Assembly: GCA_015655565.1 (NCBI GenBank)
Contig: JAATEU010000457.1
Span: 1-8,293 of the forward strand
DNA from: Clostridiales bacterium
GTDB taxonomy: Bacteria; Bacillota; Clostridia; Lachnospirales; Lachnospiraceae
DNA: 8,293 nucleotides
Direction of reading: 5' to 3'
Shown here: one piece after another, positions 1 to 6,307 of the stretch
Position numbering within the stretch: the stretch's first letter is position 1
Layout: the number at the start of each line of letters is the position of its first letter
Notes under the pieces: generated by a model
Told to the model about the DNA's origin: nothing
The model's input: only the letters and a program-made list of their open reading frames with translations
Database searches by the model: none
Made by a program: the position numbers and the translations under genes

Positions 1-1043
1 ATGGAATCCACAAGGCAGAAGGGAATGATGACACGGCCGGTTCGGGGAAAGGCGGCTCTGCGGCAGAAGATAAAATTGGCGGAGACCTTAATTTATATAC
101 CTGGGACGGTATGTTCCCCCAAGAGGTATTGGACGGGTTTGAAGAAGAAACAGGAATCCGTATTTATTATTCTAATTTTGACTATAATGAAGATATGCTG
201 GCTAAATTGGAAGAAACAAAAGGCGGGGACTATGACCTTGTAATTGCAGATGATTATATCATTGATCTGGTAATAAAAGAAGGCCTTGCACAAAAACTGG
301 ATAAGTACAAGATATCTGATTTTGATCATATCAATCCTTTGTATCAGGGGCAGTTTTATGATGCAAAGAATGAATATACGGTGCCTTATGGTGCAGGTAT
401 TCCCTTAATTGTTTATGATCCGGCACTGGTTGATTTTGAAATAACAGGGTATTGTGATTTATGGAATCCGGCATTGGAAGACAGCGTAGCCATTATTGGA
501 AATTACCGTGTTATTAACGGGATAACTCTTAAAACCCTTGGGGAATCCTTTAATACCAATGACCTGGATACAATTAGGAAGGCAGGAGATAAGCTGAAAG
601 AGTTAGCTCCCAATATCCGTATAATAAACGACAGCAATGCACAGGATCATATTATCAGCGGAGAGGTAAGTGCAGCATTTTTATATACCTCACAGGTTAA
701 TCTGGCTATTGCGGCAAGGCCGGATTTAAAGGTTGTATACCCTAAGGAAGGCCTTGGATTCGGCATTATGGCCGGCTTTATTCCGTCGCAGGCTCCCAAT
801 GGGGATGCGGCTCATGCTTTCCTGGAATATATTTTAAGACCTGAAATATCTGCCGAATGTTTTGAATATCTTGGATATTATTGTACTACCAAAGCTGCGG
901 AAGATTATATTTCTGAGGAGTTTAAGAACAGCATTGTAGTTCCGGCTTCCGTAAAAGACGGAGAAATCATCCGGAATGTATCACAGGAAGCAGAAGATTT
1001 ACATAATGAAATATGGAATGAATTTGTGGATGCCTGTGATTGA
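1..1043 (+). CDS. PotD-like ABC transporter substrate-binding lipoprotein, 5' end missing
   Basis: The reading frame starts at base 3, is open from the window edge and stops at TGA 1041-1043, so the start codon and any signal peptide lie upstream. The first ~35 visible residues are a Gly/Ser/Asp/Glu-rich spacer, typical of the segment after a lipidated Cys in a Gram-positive lipoprotein. The mature fold then begins with LNLYTWDGMFPQEVLDGFEE, the PotD/PotF-type start, followed by ETGI, YDLV and later VYPKEG, FLEYILRPE and LGYYCTTKAAE, all at expected family positions. The length from LNLYTW onward matches a full two-lobe binding protein. In this family such proteins hand cationic substrates to a PotABC-type permease, probably encoded upstream. 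Residues known to hold polyamines in E. coli PotD are mostly replaced, so the substrate is uncertain. The ATG at 111 is internal, inside the TWDGMFP motif. Confidence 0.9.
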   Translation, partial: GIHKAEGNDDTAGSGKGGSAAEDKIGGDLNLYTWDGMFPQEVLDGFEEETGIRIYYSNFDYNEDMLAKLEETKGGDYDLVIADDYIIDLVIKEGLAQKLDKYKISDFDHINPLYQGQFYDAKNEYTVPYGAGIPLIVYDPALVDFEITGYCDLWNPALEDSVAIIGNYRVINGITLKTLGESFNTNDLDTIRKAGDKLKELAPNIRIINDSNAQDHIISGEVSAAFLYTSQVNLAIAARPDLKVVYPKEGLGFGIMAGFIPSQAPNGDAAHAFLEYILRPEISAECFEYLGYYCTTKAAEDYISEEFKNSIVVPASVKDGEIIRNVSQEAEDLHNEIWNEFVDACD

Positions 1044-1107
1044 TAATATGTCTGGGGAGGATTCCTGTAAATAACTGAATAATTGAACCTTTGTATTTGT
1101 TAATCTG

Positions 1108-1156
1108 CAGGGGCTGTTGCATAGTCTTTAGTTTATTAAACTTGCAGCGGCCCCTG
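1108..1156. terminator. Hairpin between convergent genes, probable bidirectional terminator
   Basis: Arms 1108-1121 and 1143-1156 pair over 14 bp with two G-T wobbles (CAGGGGC against GCCCCTG at the base). A second small stem can form in the loop (AGTTT at 1130-1134 with AAACT at 1138-1142). TTTT follows on the + strand at 1157-1160. The hairpin lies between the stop of the PotD-like gene (1043) and the stop of the opposing regulator gene (1178). The T-tract is short, and on the minus strand it is poor, so function in the reverse direction is less certain. Confidence 0.75.
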
Positions 1157-1177
1157 TTTTAAAAGATATAGAAAGGC

Positions 1178-1642
1178 TTAACCGGGCAGGGTGGATTCTT
1201 CTGAATCGGAAATATCCTGGATTCCCCTGTGTTCTACGGCAGTGGAGAAAACGATCTGGGTACTTGTCCTTCCGAATTTTTGAATATGGCCGATGAAGGT
1301 ATCCAGTTCCATTGTACTGGAAAAGCATACTTTAATCAGCATGGCATAATGTCCGGTTACGCAATTGCATTCGATTACATTCGGACATGCTTTTATAAAA
1401 GGATAAAATTCCGGTTTTTGATAGGGTTCCACTTCCAGATTAATAAAAGCGGTTATATGATATCCTAGTTTGAACCAGTCTATTTCTGCATGATAGCCTT
1501 TAATAACGCCTTCTTTTTCTAATCTTGCAATTCTGGCTGCAACTGCCGGAGAGGATAAATAAACTTTCTCCGCTATGGTTTTCAGCGGGGTCCTGGCATT
1601 TTTCTGCAGCATCATTAAAATCTCTCCATCAATATGATCCAA
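1178..1642 (-). CDS. Lrp/AsnC-family transcriptional regulator
   Basis: This 154-residue protein has the standard Lrp/AsnC length and layout. A winged helix-turn-helix spans about residues 2-50 (MDHIDGEILMMLQKNAR, with recognition helix near SSPAVAARIARLEKEGVI). A RAM effector and oligomerisation domain spans about 62-145. Family members bind DNA as dimers or octamers and respond to amino acids. The start is TTG at 1642: it gives the typical MDxIDxxIL beginning, has AGGT seven bases upstream, and no in-frame ATG precedes it before a stop. The RAM turn that usually reads VTGDYD is VTGHYA here (residues 95-100), so the ligand may differ from classic Lrp. Its gene is divergent from aspA, which suggests it controls aspA and itself. 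The specific ligand cannot be read from the sequence. Confidence 0.92.
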   Translation of the reverse strand: MDHIDGEILMMLQKNARTPLKTIAEKVYLSSPAVAARIARLEKEGVIKGYHAEIDWFKLGYHITAFINLEVEPYQKPEFYPFIKACPNVIECNCVTGHYAMLIKVCFSSTMELDTFIGHIQKFGRTSTQIVFSTAVEHRGIQDISDSEESTLPG

Positions 1643-1693
1643 TTTTCTACCTGCTTTCTTTTTTCTAGTATCTTCTATGGATTAATTCTTAAT

Positions 1694-1722
1694 ATTATAA
1701 ATTAAAGTTAGGAATATTTCAA
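1694..1722 (-). promoter_or_regulatory. Promoter of the Lrp/AsnC-family gene
   Basis: Read on the minus strand, TTGAAA (1722-1717) and a perfect TATAAT (1699-1694) are separated by 17 bp, a near-consensus housekeeping sigma-factor promoter. Transcription would start near 1687, leaving a leader of about 45 nt before the TTG start codon. Confidence 0.7.
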
Positions 1723-1737
1723 GCAAGTTATAAGGAA

Positions 1738-1800
1738 AAACTAAATTTTATTAAGTCTATTTACTTTCTTAAGATTAATTGGCATTTAAACTAAATTTAT
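1738..1800. repeat. 11-bp direct repeat, candidate regulator-binding sites
   Basis: AAACTAAATTT occurs at 1738-1748 and again at 1788-1798, with starts exactly 50 bp apart, close to five helical turns. The upstream copy lies just behind the -35 of the regulator promoter; the downstream copy runs into the TATAAT of the proposed aspA promoter. AT-rich, phased half-sites of this sort fit Lrp-type octamers that wrap DNA. Binding itself is inferred. Confidence 0.45.
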
Positions 1801-1803
1801 AAT
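1775..1803 (+). promoter_or_regulatory. Probable aspA promoter with weak -35
   Basis: TATAAT at 1798-1803 is a perfect -10. The hexamer 17 bp upstream is only TTAATT (1775-1780), so the promoter may need an activator. A TTGGCA at 1779-1784 is too close (13 bp) to serve as its -35. Transcription would start near 1810, giving a leader of about 120 nt. A weaker alternative -10, TATACA, lies at 1838-1843. Confidence 0.45.
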
Positions 1804-1931
1804 GTTTATATCCTTAATTATTTTTTATCTTCATATCTATACAGGATGTATTTACCTGCCGGCTAAAACGTGTTATTCTCATTTTCATGATCGACGAAAA
1901 CATTTATTACTTGAAAGTGAGGAGAATCAAA

Positions 1932-3350
1932 ATGGAAATCAGAATTGAAGCAGATTCAATCGGCAGTATGGCGATTCCGGCGGATGCATATTATGGGGTA
2001 CAAAGCCTGAGGGCTAAGAAGAATTTCAATATAACGGGGAAATCCATGCACCCGGCATTTGTTCGAAACCTGGCAAAAATAAAGAAAGCAGCGGCTATGA
2101 CCAATCAAAGCGCCGGTATGCTGGAGGATAAAATTGCCGGTGCAATCATCAGGGCCTGTGATGAAATCATAAGCGGAAAGCTTCAGGAACAGTTTATTGT
2201 CGATCCGATCCAAGGCGGAGCCGGTACCTCCTTTAATATGAATGCCAATGAAGTGATTGCAAACCGTGCTGCGGAAGTTCTGGGAGGCGTAAAAGGAGAT
2301 TATTCCCTTGTCCATCCTAACGATCATGTAAATATGGCCCAATCTACCAATGATGTGATTCCAAGTGCAGGAAAATTAACGGTTTTGGAGTTGCTTCCCC
2401 TGACAGTCTATGAATTAAAACGCCTTCATACAGCTTTGTTAAAAAAATCCAAAGAATTTGACCATATTTTAAAAATTGGAAGAACCCAGCTTCAGGATGC
2501 AGTTCCCATGCGGCTTGGACAGACCTTTCATGCTTATGCTTCCGTGATAGCCAGGGATATAGAACGTTTAGAAAAATCACAGGAAGAGGTTTTAGTATTA
2601 AATATGGGCGCAACTGCAATCGGAACCGGCATTAATGCAAATCCTTTTTATTTTATGAATATAGTCCCAAACATCAATAAAATATGTAATACCTCCTGTA
2701 AGCAGGCCTCCGATTTGTTTGATGCCACCCAGAACGTGGACGGTTTCCTGTGTATTTCGGGAGTATTAAAAAACTGTGGGGTAAATTTATCAAAAATATG
2801 TAATGATCTCAGACTGCTTTCCGGCGGGCCGAAAGCCGGCATTGCAGAAATCAGCCTGCCGGCAAAACAAAACGGATCTTCCATTATGCCTGGAAAAATT
2901 AATCCGGTTATACCGGAGGTAGTATCCCAGGTGGCTTTTCATATAATCGGTAATGATATGGCCATTACCATGGCAGCAGAAGCCGGCCAGCTGGAATTAA
3001 ATGCTTTTGAGCCGGTATTATTCTATAGTTTATTTGAGTCAATCGAAACCTTAAAAGGTGCTGTCAAAACTTTAGTTAATAACTGCATCCTTGATATAAG
3101 CGCCAATGAAGAACGGTGCAGGGAGCTTTTAGAAGCAAGTGTAGGAATTTCAACCGCTTTATGTCCTTTTATCGGTTATCAGAAAGCCGCTGAACTGGCA
3201 AAAAAATCTTTGAAAACCGGAAGGACAATCAGAGAGCTGGTTTTAGAAGAGACATTATTATCAGAAGAACAATTAGATATCATTTTAAATCCTGCTGCTG
3301 TGACAAAACCGCAACTCCTGCAGAATAATCAATTATTTGGAATCAATTAA
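1932..3350 (+). CDS. aspA: Aspartate ammonia-lyase (aspartase)
   Basis: Aspartase reversibly converts L-aspartate to fumarate and ammonia in the cytoplasm, linking amino-acid use to fumarate metabolism. The 472-residue protein has the normal length for the class II fumarase/aspartase superfamily. The N-terminus shows ADSIGSMAIPADAYYGVQ, then STNDV at 138-142. GRTQLQDAVPMRLGQ carries Gln186 where fumarases have the catalytic His of GRTH, which favours aspartase over fumarase. The signature loop GSSIMPGKINPV places the catalytic Ser at about residue 316. The ATG at 1932 was chosen because AGGAG (1920-1924) lies seven bases upstream and the protein then starts like known aspartases; an in-frame ATG at 1887 would add 15 unrelated residues and lacks a binding site. 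The gene stands alone, divergent from the Lrp-type regulator that probably controls it. Confidence 0.95.
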   Translation: MEIRIEADSIGSMAIPADAYYGVQSLRAKKNFNITGKSMHPAFVRNLAKIKKAAAMTNQSAGMLEDKIAGAIIRACDEIISGKLQEQFIVDPIQGGAGTSFNMNANEVIANRAAEVLGGVKGDYSLVHPNDHVNMAQSTNDVIPSAGKLTVLELLPLTVYELKRLHTALLKKSKEFDHILKIGRTQLQDAVPMRLGQTFHAYASVIARDIERLEKSQEEVLVLNMGATAIGTGINANPFYFMNIVPNINKICNTSCKQASDLFDATQNVDGFLCISGVLKNCGVNLSKICNDLRLLSGGPKAGIAEISLPAKQNGSSIMPGKINPVIPEVVSQVAFHIIGNDMAITMAAEAGQLELNAFEPVLFYSLFESIETLKGAVKTLVNNCILDISANEERCRELLEASVGISTALCPFIGYQKAAELAKKSLKTGRTIRELVLEETLLSEEQLDIILNPAAVTKPQLLQNNQLFGIN

Positions 3351-3464
3351 ATGCTGTCATGGAATGCTGTAAAATATTAGGGTATTAATCCTGGGTATAG
3401 AATTTGATTTATATTGGAATTGTATATGATTTTGCAATACCCAGTGTGTTTGGGTTGCTTGTTT

Positions 3465-3509
3465 AAAGAGACTATTATTTGAATTACATCAATTAATGGT
3501 CTCTTTTTT
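3465..3509 (+). terminator. Intrinsic terminator of aspA
   Basis: Arms 3465-3477 (AAAGAGACTATTA) and 3494-3506 (TAATGGTCTCTTT) pair over 13 bp with one wobble. The loop is 16 nt, and six T residues run at 3504-3509. It ends the aspA transcript before the cellulase promoter begins. Confidence 0.88.
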
Positions 3510-3510
3510 C

Positions 3511-3528
3511 CCGGTGTCGGAATACCGG
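3511..3528. promoter_or_regulatory. Short inverted repeat upstream of the cellulase promoter
   Basis: CCGGT (3511-3515) and ACCGG (3524-3528) form a GC-rich inverted repeat with an 8-bp spacer, centred about 75 bp before the predicted transcription start. It stands out in AT-rich surroundings and could be an operator or activator site for the cellulase gene. No family can be assigned. Confidence 0.3.
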
Positions 3529-3558
3529 TCAATATGTTGTTTGATAGAGTGGCAAAAA

Positions 3559-3587
3559 TTGACAAAAATGTAAAATAATGCTATATT
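3559..3587 (+). promoter_or_regulatory. Strong sigma-A-type promoter of the cellulase gene
   Basis: A perfect TTGACA (3559-3564) is followed after 17 bp by TATATT (3582-3587), with an extended -10 TG at 3579-3580. Transcription should start near 3594. Such a match predicts high basal activity. Confidence 0.8.
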
Positions 3588-3671
3588 AATTACGGAAACA
3601 TTTTAACTAACCTATGACTATACATTGAGGCAGAGTAAATCTACGGATAAAATTAATTAAGGAGGGTCAGT

Positions 3672-5408
3672 ATGAAAAAGAGGATCATGATGATTTTCAT
3701 GGCAATTGCAGTTGTGGTTGGAACAGTTGCATTGCCGGATTCATTGAATGTTTCAACGGTTGATGCCGCGACATTTGATGATTTGAACCAAAGCCAGATG
3801 GTTGAGGCAATGGGCGCGGGCTGGAATTTGGGTAATTCGCTGGAAGCCACAAGTAATGGAACTCCCGGCGAAACGGCATGGGGGAATCCGACAATTACTC
3901 AAAATATGATTCAGGCAATTGCGGATGCAGGTTTTGATACAATCCGCATTCCTGTTTCCTGGCTGAACTACATTGGAAGTTCACCGGATTACACAATCAA
4001 TTCTACATGGATGAACCGGGTGAAGCAAGTGGTTGATTATGCCGTTAACAGCGGATTGTATGTAATCATTAATCTTCACGGTGACGGTTACAGTACGGTA
4101 AGCGGCGGATGGCTGCTGCCCGGAAGCTCGGACCAGACAGCGATTAAGGCTAAATATCAAAAAGTATGGGCGCAGATTGCCGCAACATTTTCCGGTTATG
4201 ACGAGCATTTGATTTTTGAGTCCATGAATGAGGTTGGAGCGGATGCCAATTACGATACAAGTACCATAGCCGCCTATTATACCAATATGAATGAATATAA
4301 TCAGATTTTTGTAAATGCGGTACGTGCAACAGGCGGTAATAATGCCAAGAGATGGTTGTTGGTTCCCGGGTGGAATACGAATATTTATTATACTGCAGGT
4401 GATTATGGCTTTAAGATACCTGATGATAATAATTCTACTGCTTCAGGAAAAAGAATCATGATTTCAGCTCATTATTATTCCCCGTGGGAGTTTTGCGGAG
4501 ATGAAAGCTACACGGTAACACAGTGGGGGAATAACGCAGACAGCAGCAAGTCCGTTTCATGGGGCGGCGAGGATTACCTTTTATCCGAAATTCAGTCAAT
4601 GTATAATGCCTTTGTTTCACAAGGGTATCCGGTTGTTATCGGTGAATATGGTTCTGTAGATAAGTCGGCAGGAGATTCAGCCAATAGTACATACCGGGCT
4701 TATTTTGCAAAACGTGTCTGTGAAGTTTCAAAACAATACGGATGTGTTCCGGTTATTTGGGATAATGGTTACAATGGCACATACGGCTTTGGCCTGTTTA
4801 ACAGAAGTACGACGGCGGTAACCCAGCAGGCAATTCTCAGTGCAATCATGGGTGTTTATTCCTCCTCGTCTGTAACGCCGACAGTAACGCCATCCGTGAC
4901 ACCAACAATAACACCGTCCGTGACACCGGCGGTAACGCCAGTAGTAACACCCGTTGCAAATAGCCTGGATGTAAAATTCATGGGAACGACTGAGGCACAA
5001 ACAAATTCCATCGCAGTTAAATATAAGCTTGCCAATAACGGAAATTCAGCAATTCCGCTTTCTAATGTCAAAATAAGATATTACTTTACGGAAGAAGGCA
5101 GCCAAAGTCAAAATTTTTATTGTGATTGGTCCCATGCCGGCAGTCAAAACATTACAGGTGTATTTGCAGCCATTAATCCGGCGAAACAAACTGCGAATTA
5201 CTATCTTGAAGTGGGATTTTCTCCAGAAGCAGGCAGTTTATCCCCAGGTACAAGCATAGAGGTGCATACCCGTTTTGCCAAGTCAGACTGGAGCAGCTAC
5301 GATCTGACAAATGATTATTCTTATAAATCATCCGGGACTGCCTACGAGAAATGGGAAAAGGTTACCGCTTATCTGTCCGGTACGCTTGTATCCGGTACAG
5401 AACCTTAA
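3672..5408 (+). CDS. Secreted GH5 endoglucanase with C-terminal CBM3
   Basis: This 578-residue enzyme should cut internal beta-1,4-glucan bonds outside the cell. Residues 1-32 form a signal peptide (KKR, hydrophobic core, VDA-A cleavage). The GH5 domain covers about 38-395: it opens with GWNLGNSLEA and ETAWGNP, then RIPVSW (Arg92), NLHGDG (His136), FESMNEV with acid/base Glu187 preceded by Asn186, SAHYYSPW (His267), nucleophile Glu325 in VIGEYGS, and Trp363 in VIWDNG. The opening motifs resemble subfamily GH5_4, whose members include endoglucanases, lichenases and xyloglucanases, so the exact substrate is open. A seven-unit (V/I)TPx linker spans 401-428. A full CBM3 follows (about 431-578; CDWS, RFAKSDWSSY, NDYSY, closing GTEP) and should bind crystalline cellulose. 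AAGGAGGG (3659-3666) sits five bases before ATG. There is no dockerin or SLH domain, so it is a free enzyme transcribed alone. Confidence 0.95.
   Translation: MKKRIMMIFMAIAVVVGTVALPDSLNVSTVDAATFDDLNQSQMVEAMGAGWNLGNSLEATSNGTPGETAWGNPTITQNMIQAIADAGFDTIRIPVSWLNYIGSSPDYTINSTWMNRVKQVVDYAVNSGLYVIINLHGDGYSTVSGGWLLPGSSDQTAIKAKYQKVWAQIAATFSGYDEHLIFESMNEVGADANYDTSTIAAYYTNMNEYNQIFVNAVRATGGNNAKRWLLVPGWNTNIYYTAGDYGFKIPDDNNSTASGKRIMISAHYYSPWEFCGDESYTVTQWGNNADSSKSVSWGGEDYLLSEIQSMYNAFVSQGYPVVIGEYGSVDKSAGDSANSTYRAYFAKRVCEVSKQYGCVPVIWDNGYNGTYGFGLFNRSTTAVTQQAILSAIMGVYSSSSVTPTVTPSVTPTITPSVTPAVTPVVTPVANSLDVKFMGTTEAQTNSIAVKYKLANNGNSAIPLSNVKIRYYFTEEGSQSQNFYCDWSHAGSQNITGVFAAINPAKQTANYYLEVGFSPEAGSLSPGTSIEVHTRFAKSDWSSYDLTNDYSYKSSGTAYEKWEKVTAYLSGTLVSGTEP
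4872..4955 (+). repeat. Seven 12-bp tandem repeats coding the cellulase linker
   Basis: Seven in-frame 12-bp units, consensus GTAACRCCNNNN with GTGACACC variants, encode VTPT, VTPS, VTPT, ITPS, VTPA, VTPV and VTPV. They form the flexible, extended Thr/Pro linker between the GH5 and CBM3 modules, possibly O-glycosylated. The units differ at synonymous sites and in the fourth residue, so the array is old rather than newly amplified. Confidence 0.9.
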
Positions 5409-5423
5409 AAGAAACCGAACGAT

Positions 5424-5469
5424 TTAAAAGAAACAGGGCTCATTTCAATGTGGACCCTGTTTCTTTTAA
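5424..5469 (+). terminator. Intrinsic terminator of the cellulase gene
   Basis: Arms 5424-5438 (TTAAAAGAAACAGGG) and 5455-5469 (CCCTGTTTCTTTTAA) are perfectly complementary over 15 bp, with a 16-nt loop and a T-rich 3' side. The A-rich 5' arm paired with a T-rich 3' arm means it could also act in reverse. Confidence 0.9.
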
Positions 5470-5544
5470 TTTATAGGAAATTGCGACGCAGTATACCGCA
5501 AAGTGGAGCGTTCAGATCGGTACGATGATTTTTCAAACACACTC

Positions 5545-5568
5545 AAGAGTCTGGCTTGCCAGACTCTT
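5545..5568 (+). terminator. Second hairpin downstream of the cellulase, terminator-like
   Basis: AAGAGTCTGG (5545-5554) and CCAGACTCTT (5559-5568) form a perfect 10-bp stem with loop CTTG, followed by the T-rich TGTTATGTTC. It may be a back-up terminator or the 3' end of a small independent element. No gene ends just before it. Confidence 0.55.
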
Positions 5569-5605
5569 TGTTATGTTCATCTTTTATAAATAAGTGTTAT
5601 ATTTC

Positions 5606-5634
5606 TAATAAATGGCATAAATTTTCTCTATAAT
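5606..5634 (+). promoter_or_regulatory. Possible promoter of the dedA operon
   Basis: TATAAT at 5629-5634 is a perfect -10, but the hexamer 17 bp upstream (TAATAA, 5606-5611) is a poor -35. Transcription would start near 5641 and give a leader of about 140 nt, A/T-rich with a small GCTTT/AAAGC stem near 5668. This is the best candidate in the gap but weakly supported. Confidence 0.4.
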
Positions 5635-5781
5635 AGCGTTATTTTTAATTTCTTTAGAAAATCTTTTGCTTTTTATAAAGCTTCTTTTTAGATTTTTATC
5701 ATAAAATAATAAAGAAACAAAAGCAGATAAGGAGTCAAAGGATAATGATAATTAAATGCGATAGAAAGAGGAAAAAAATAA

Positions 5782-6291
5782 ATGGATATTCAAATGTTAA
5801 CGGACTGCTTTCATCAGTACGGTGTCATTGTTATATTTATAATCGTATTTTTAGAATATTTAAACCTGCCGGGTTTTCCGGCCGGTGTCGTAATGCCTCT
5901 GGCAGGAATATGGGCATCCCAGGGAGGAATTGGATTTGGTATGGCGCTTTTGCTTTCGGTATTGGCCGGACTGTGTGGGAGCTGGGTTCTATATTTTGCA
6001 GGGAGATTCGGCGGTGATTTCATTCTTAAAAAATATGTTCGGAAGTTCCCGAAACACAAAGCCGTTATTGAACAGACCATGGAACGGATTCGAAAAAAAG
6101 GTTATCCCGGGATATTTTTTGGAAAATTAATTCCCATGGTCCGAACCATTATTTCAATACCGGCCGGTGTCTTAAAGATGAATTTTATTGGATATACTCT
6201 GTATTCCGTAATGGGAATTATAGTGTGGAATTTTGTATTTGTAGGAGCCGGATATTTGTTCGGGGAATCCGTTCTCCGGGTATTGGCTTAA
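5782..6291 (+). CDS. DedA-family integral membrane protein
   Basis: DedA (SNARE-associated, PF09335) proteins sit in the cytoplasmic membrane; characterised members act in recycling lipid carriers such as undecaprenyl phosphate or in phospholipid movement. This 169-residue copy is somewhat short. It shows hydrophobic segments at about 14-27, 36-46, 52-73, 111-131 and 138-160. Glu25 in FLE and the signature FFGKLIPMVRTIISIPAG (residues 112-129) with Arg121 are present, and WNF follows at 149. Compared with E. coli YqjA, the essential Arg130 position is Lys115, and the acidic residue of the PGD/PGE motif is missing (FPAG). A TAA lies directly before the ATG, so the start cannot be further upstream; AGAGG is 11 bases away, a weak site. 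It opens an operon, with the glycosyltransferase start 16 bp beyond its stop. Confidence 0.88.
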   Translation: MDIQMLTDCFHQYGVIVIFIIVFLEYLNLPGFPAGVVMPLAGIWASQGGIGFGMALLLSVLAGLCGSWVLYFAGRFGGDFILKKYVRKFPKHKAVIEQTMERIRKKGYPGIFFGKLIPMVRTIISIPAGVLKMNFIGYTLYSVMGIIVWNFVFVGAGYLFGESVLRVLA

Positions 6292-6307
6292 AAAGAGGAG
6301 AAATTTT

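Larger units (their letters stand above)
3351..3671. other. Intergenic region between aspA and the cellulase gene
   Basis: This 321-bp gap contains no credible gene. It holds a widely spaced inverted repeat (CTGGGTAT 3391-3398 with ATACCCAG 3437-3444), the aspA terminator, a short inverted repeat near 3511-3528, the cellulase promoter and a leader of about 78 nt. I saw no antiterminator or riboswitch fold in the leader. Confidence 0.7.
5409..5781. other. Intergenic region between the cellulase and dedA
   Basis: This 373-bp gap holds the cellulase terminator, then a less AT-rich stretch at about 5480-5568 that ends in a second hairpin. A very AT-rich segment with a possible promoter and the dedA leader follow. 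The frame from about 5470 to 5589 is open but has no visible ribosome binding site, and I do not call it a gene. Confidence 0.65.

Noticed and set aside
1..243. 80-codon ORF in frame 1 with an ATG at base 1
   Set aside because: It is a shadow of the PotD-like gene, whose frame (starting at base 3) is open from the window edge and carries the family motifs.
1779..1784. TTGGCA as the aspA -35
   Set aside because: It is only 13 bp from TATAAT; with the 20-bp-distant TTTATA the spacing is too long, so neither pairing is convincing.
1887..1931. Upstream ATG for aspA at 1887
   Set aside because: It would add 15 residues unlike aspartases and has no ribosome binding site; AGGAG is correctly placed for the ATG at 1932.
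3391..3444. 8-bp inverted repeat CTGGGTAT/ATACCCAG after aspA
   Set aside because: The 38-nt loop and lack of a T-tract make it a weak structure; the terminator at 3465-3509 explains the transcript end better.
3594..3671. Riboswitch or RAT-type antiterminator in the cellulase leader
   Set aside because: No stem of note and no terminator lies between the promoter and the start codon.
4872..4955. Seven short repeats as a possible CRISPR or minisatellite
   Set aside because: They are contiguous, in frame and encode a Thr/Pro linker; there are no spacers.
4728..5071. Minus-strand ORFs with Arg/Tyr-rich or Gly-Val-Thr repeats
   Set aside because: They are antisense readings of the cellulase linker repeats, with no ribosome site or promoter.
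5745..6017. 90-codon + ORF overlapping dedA
   Set aside because: Despite the good ribosome site, the protein is Arg-rich without domain signs and is mostly a shifted reading of dedA; kept only as a leader observation.
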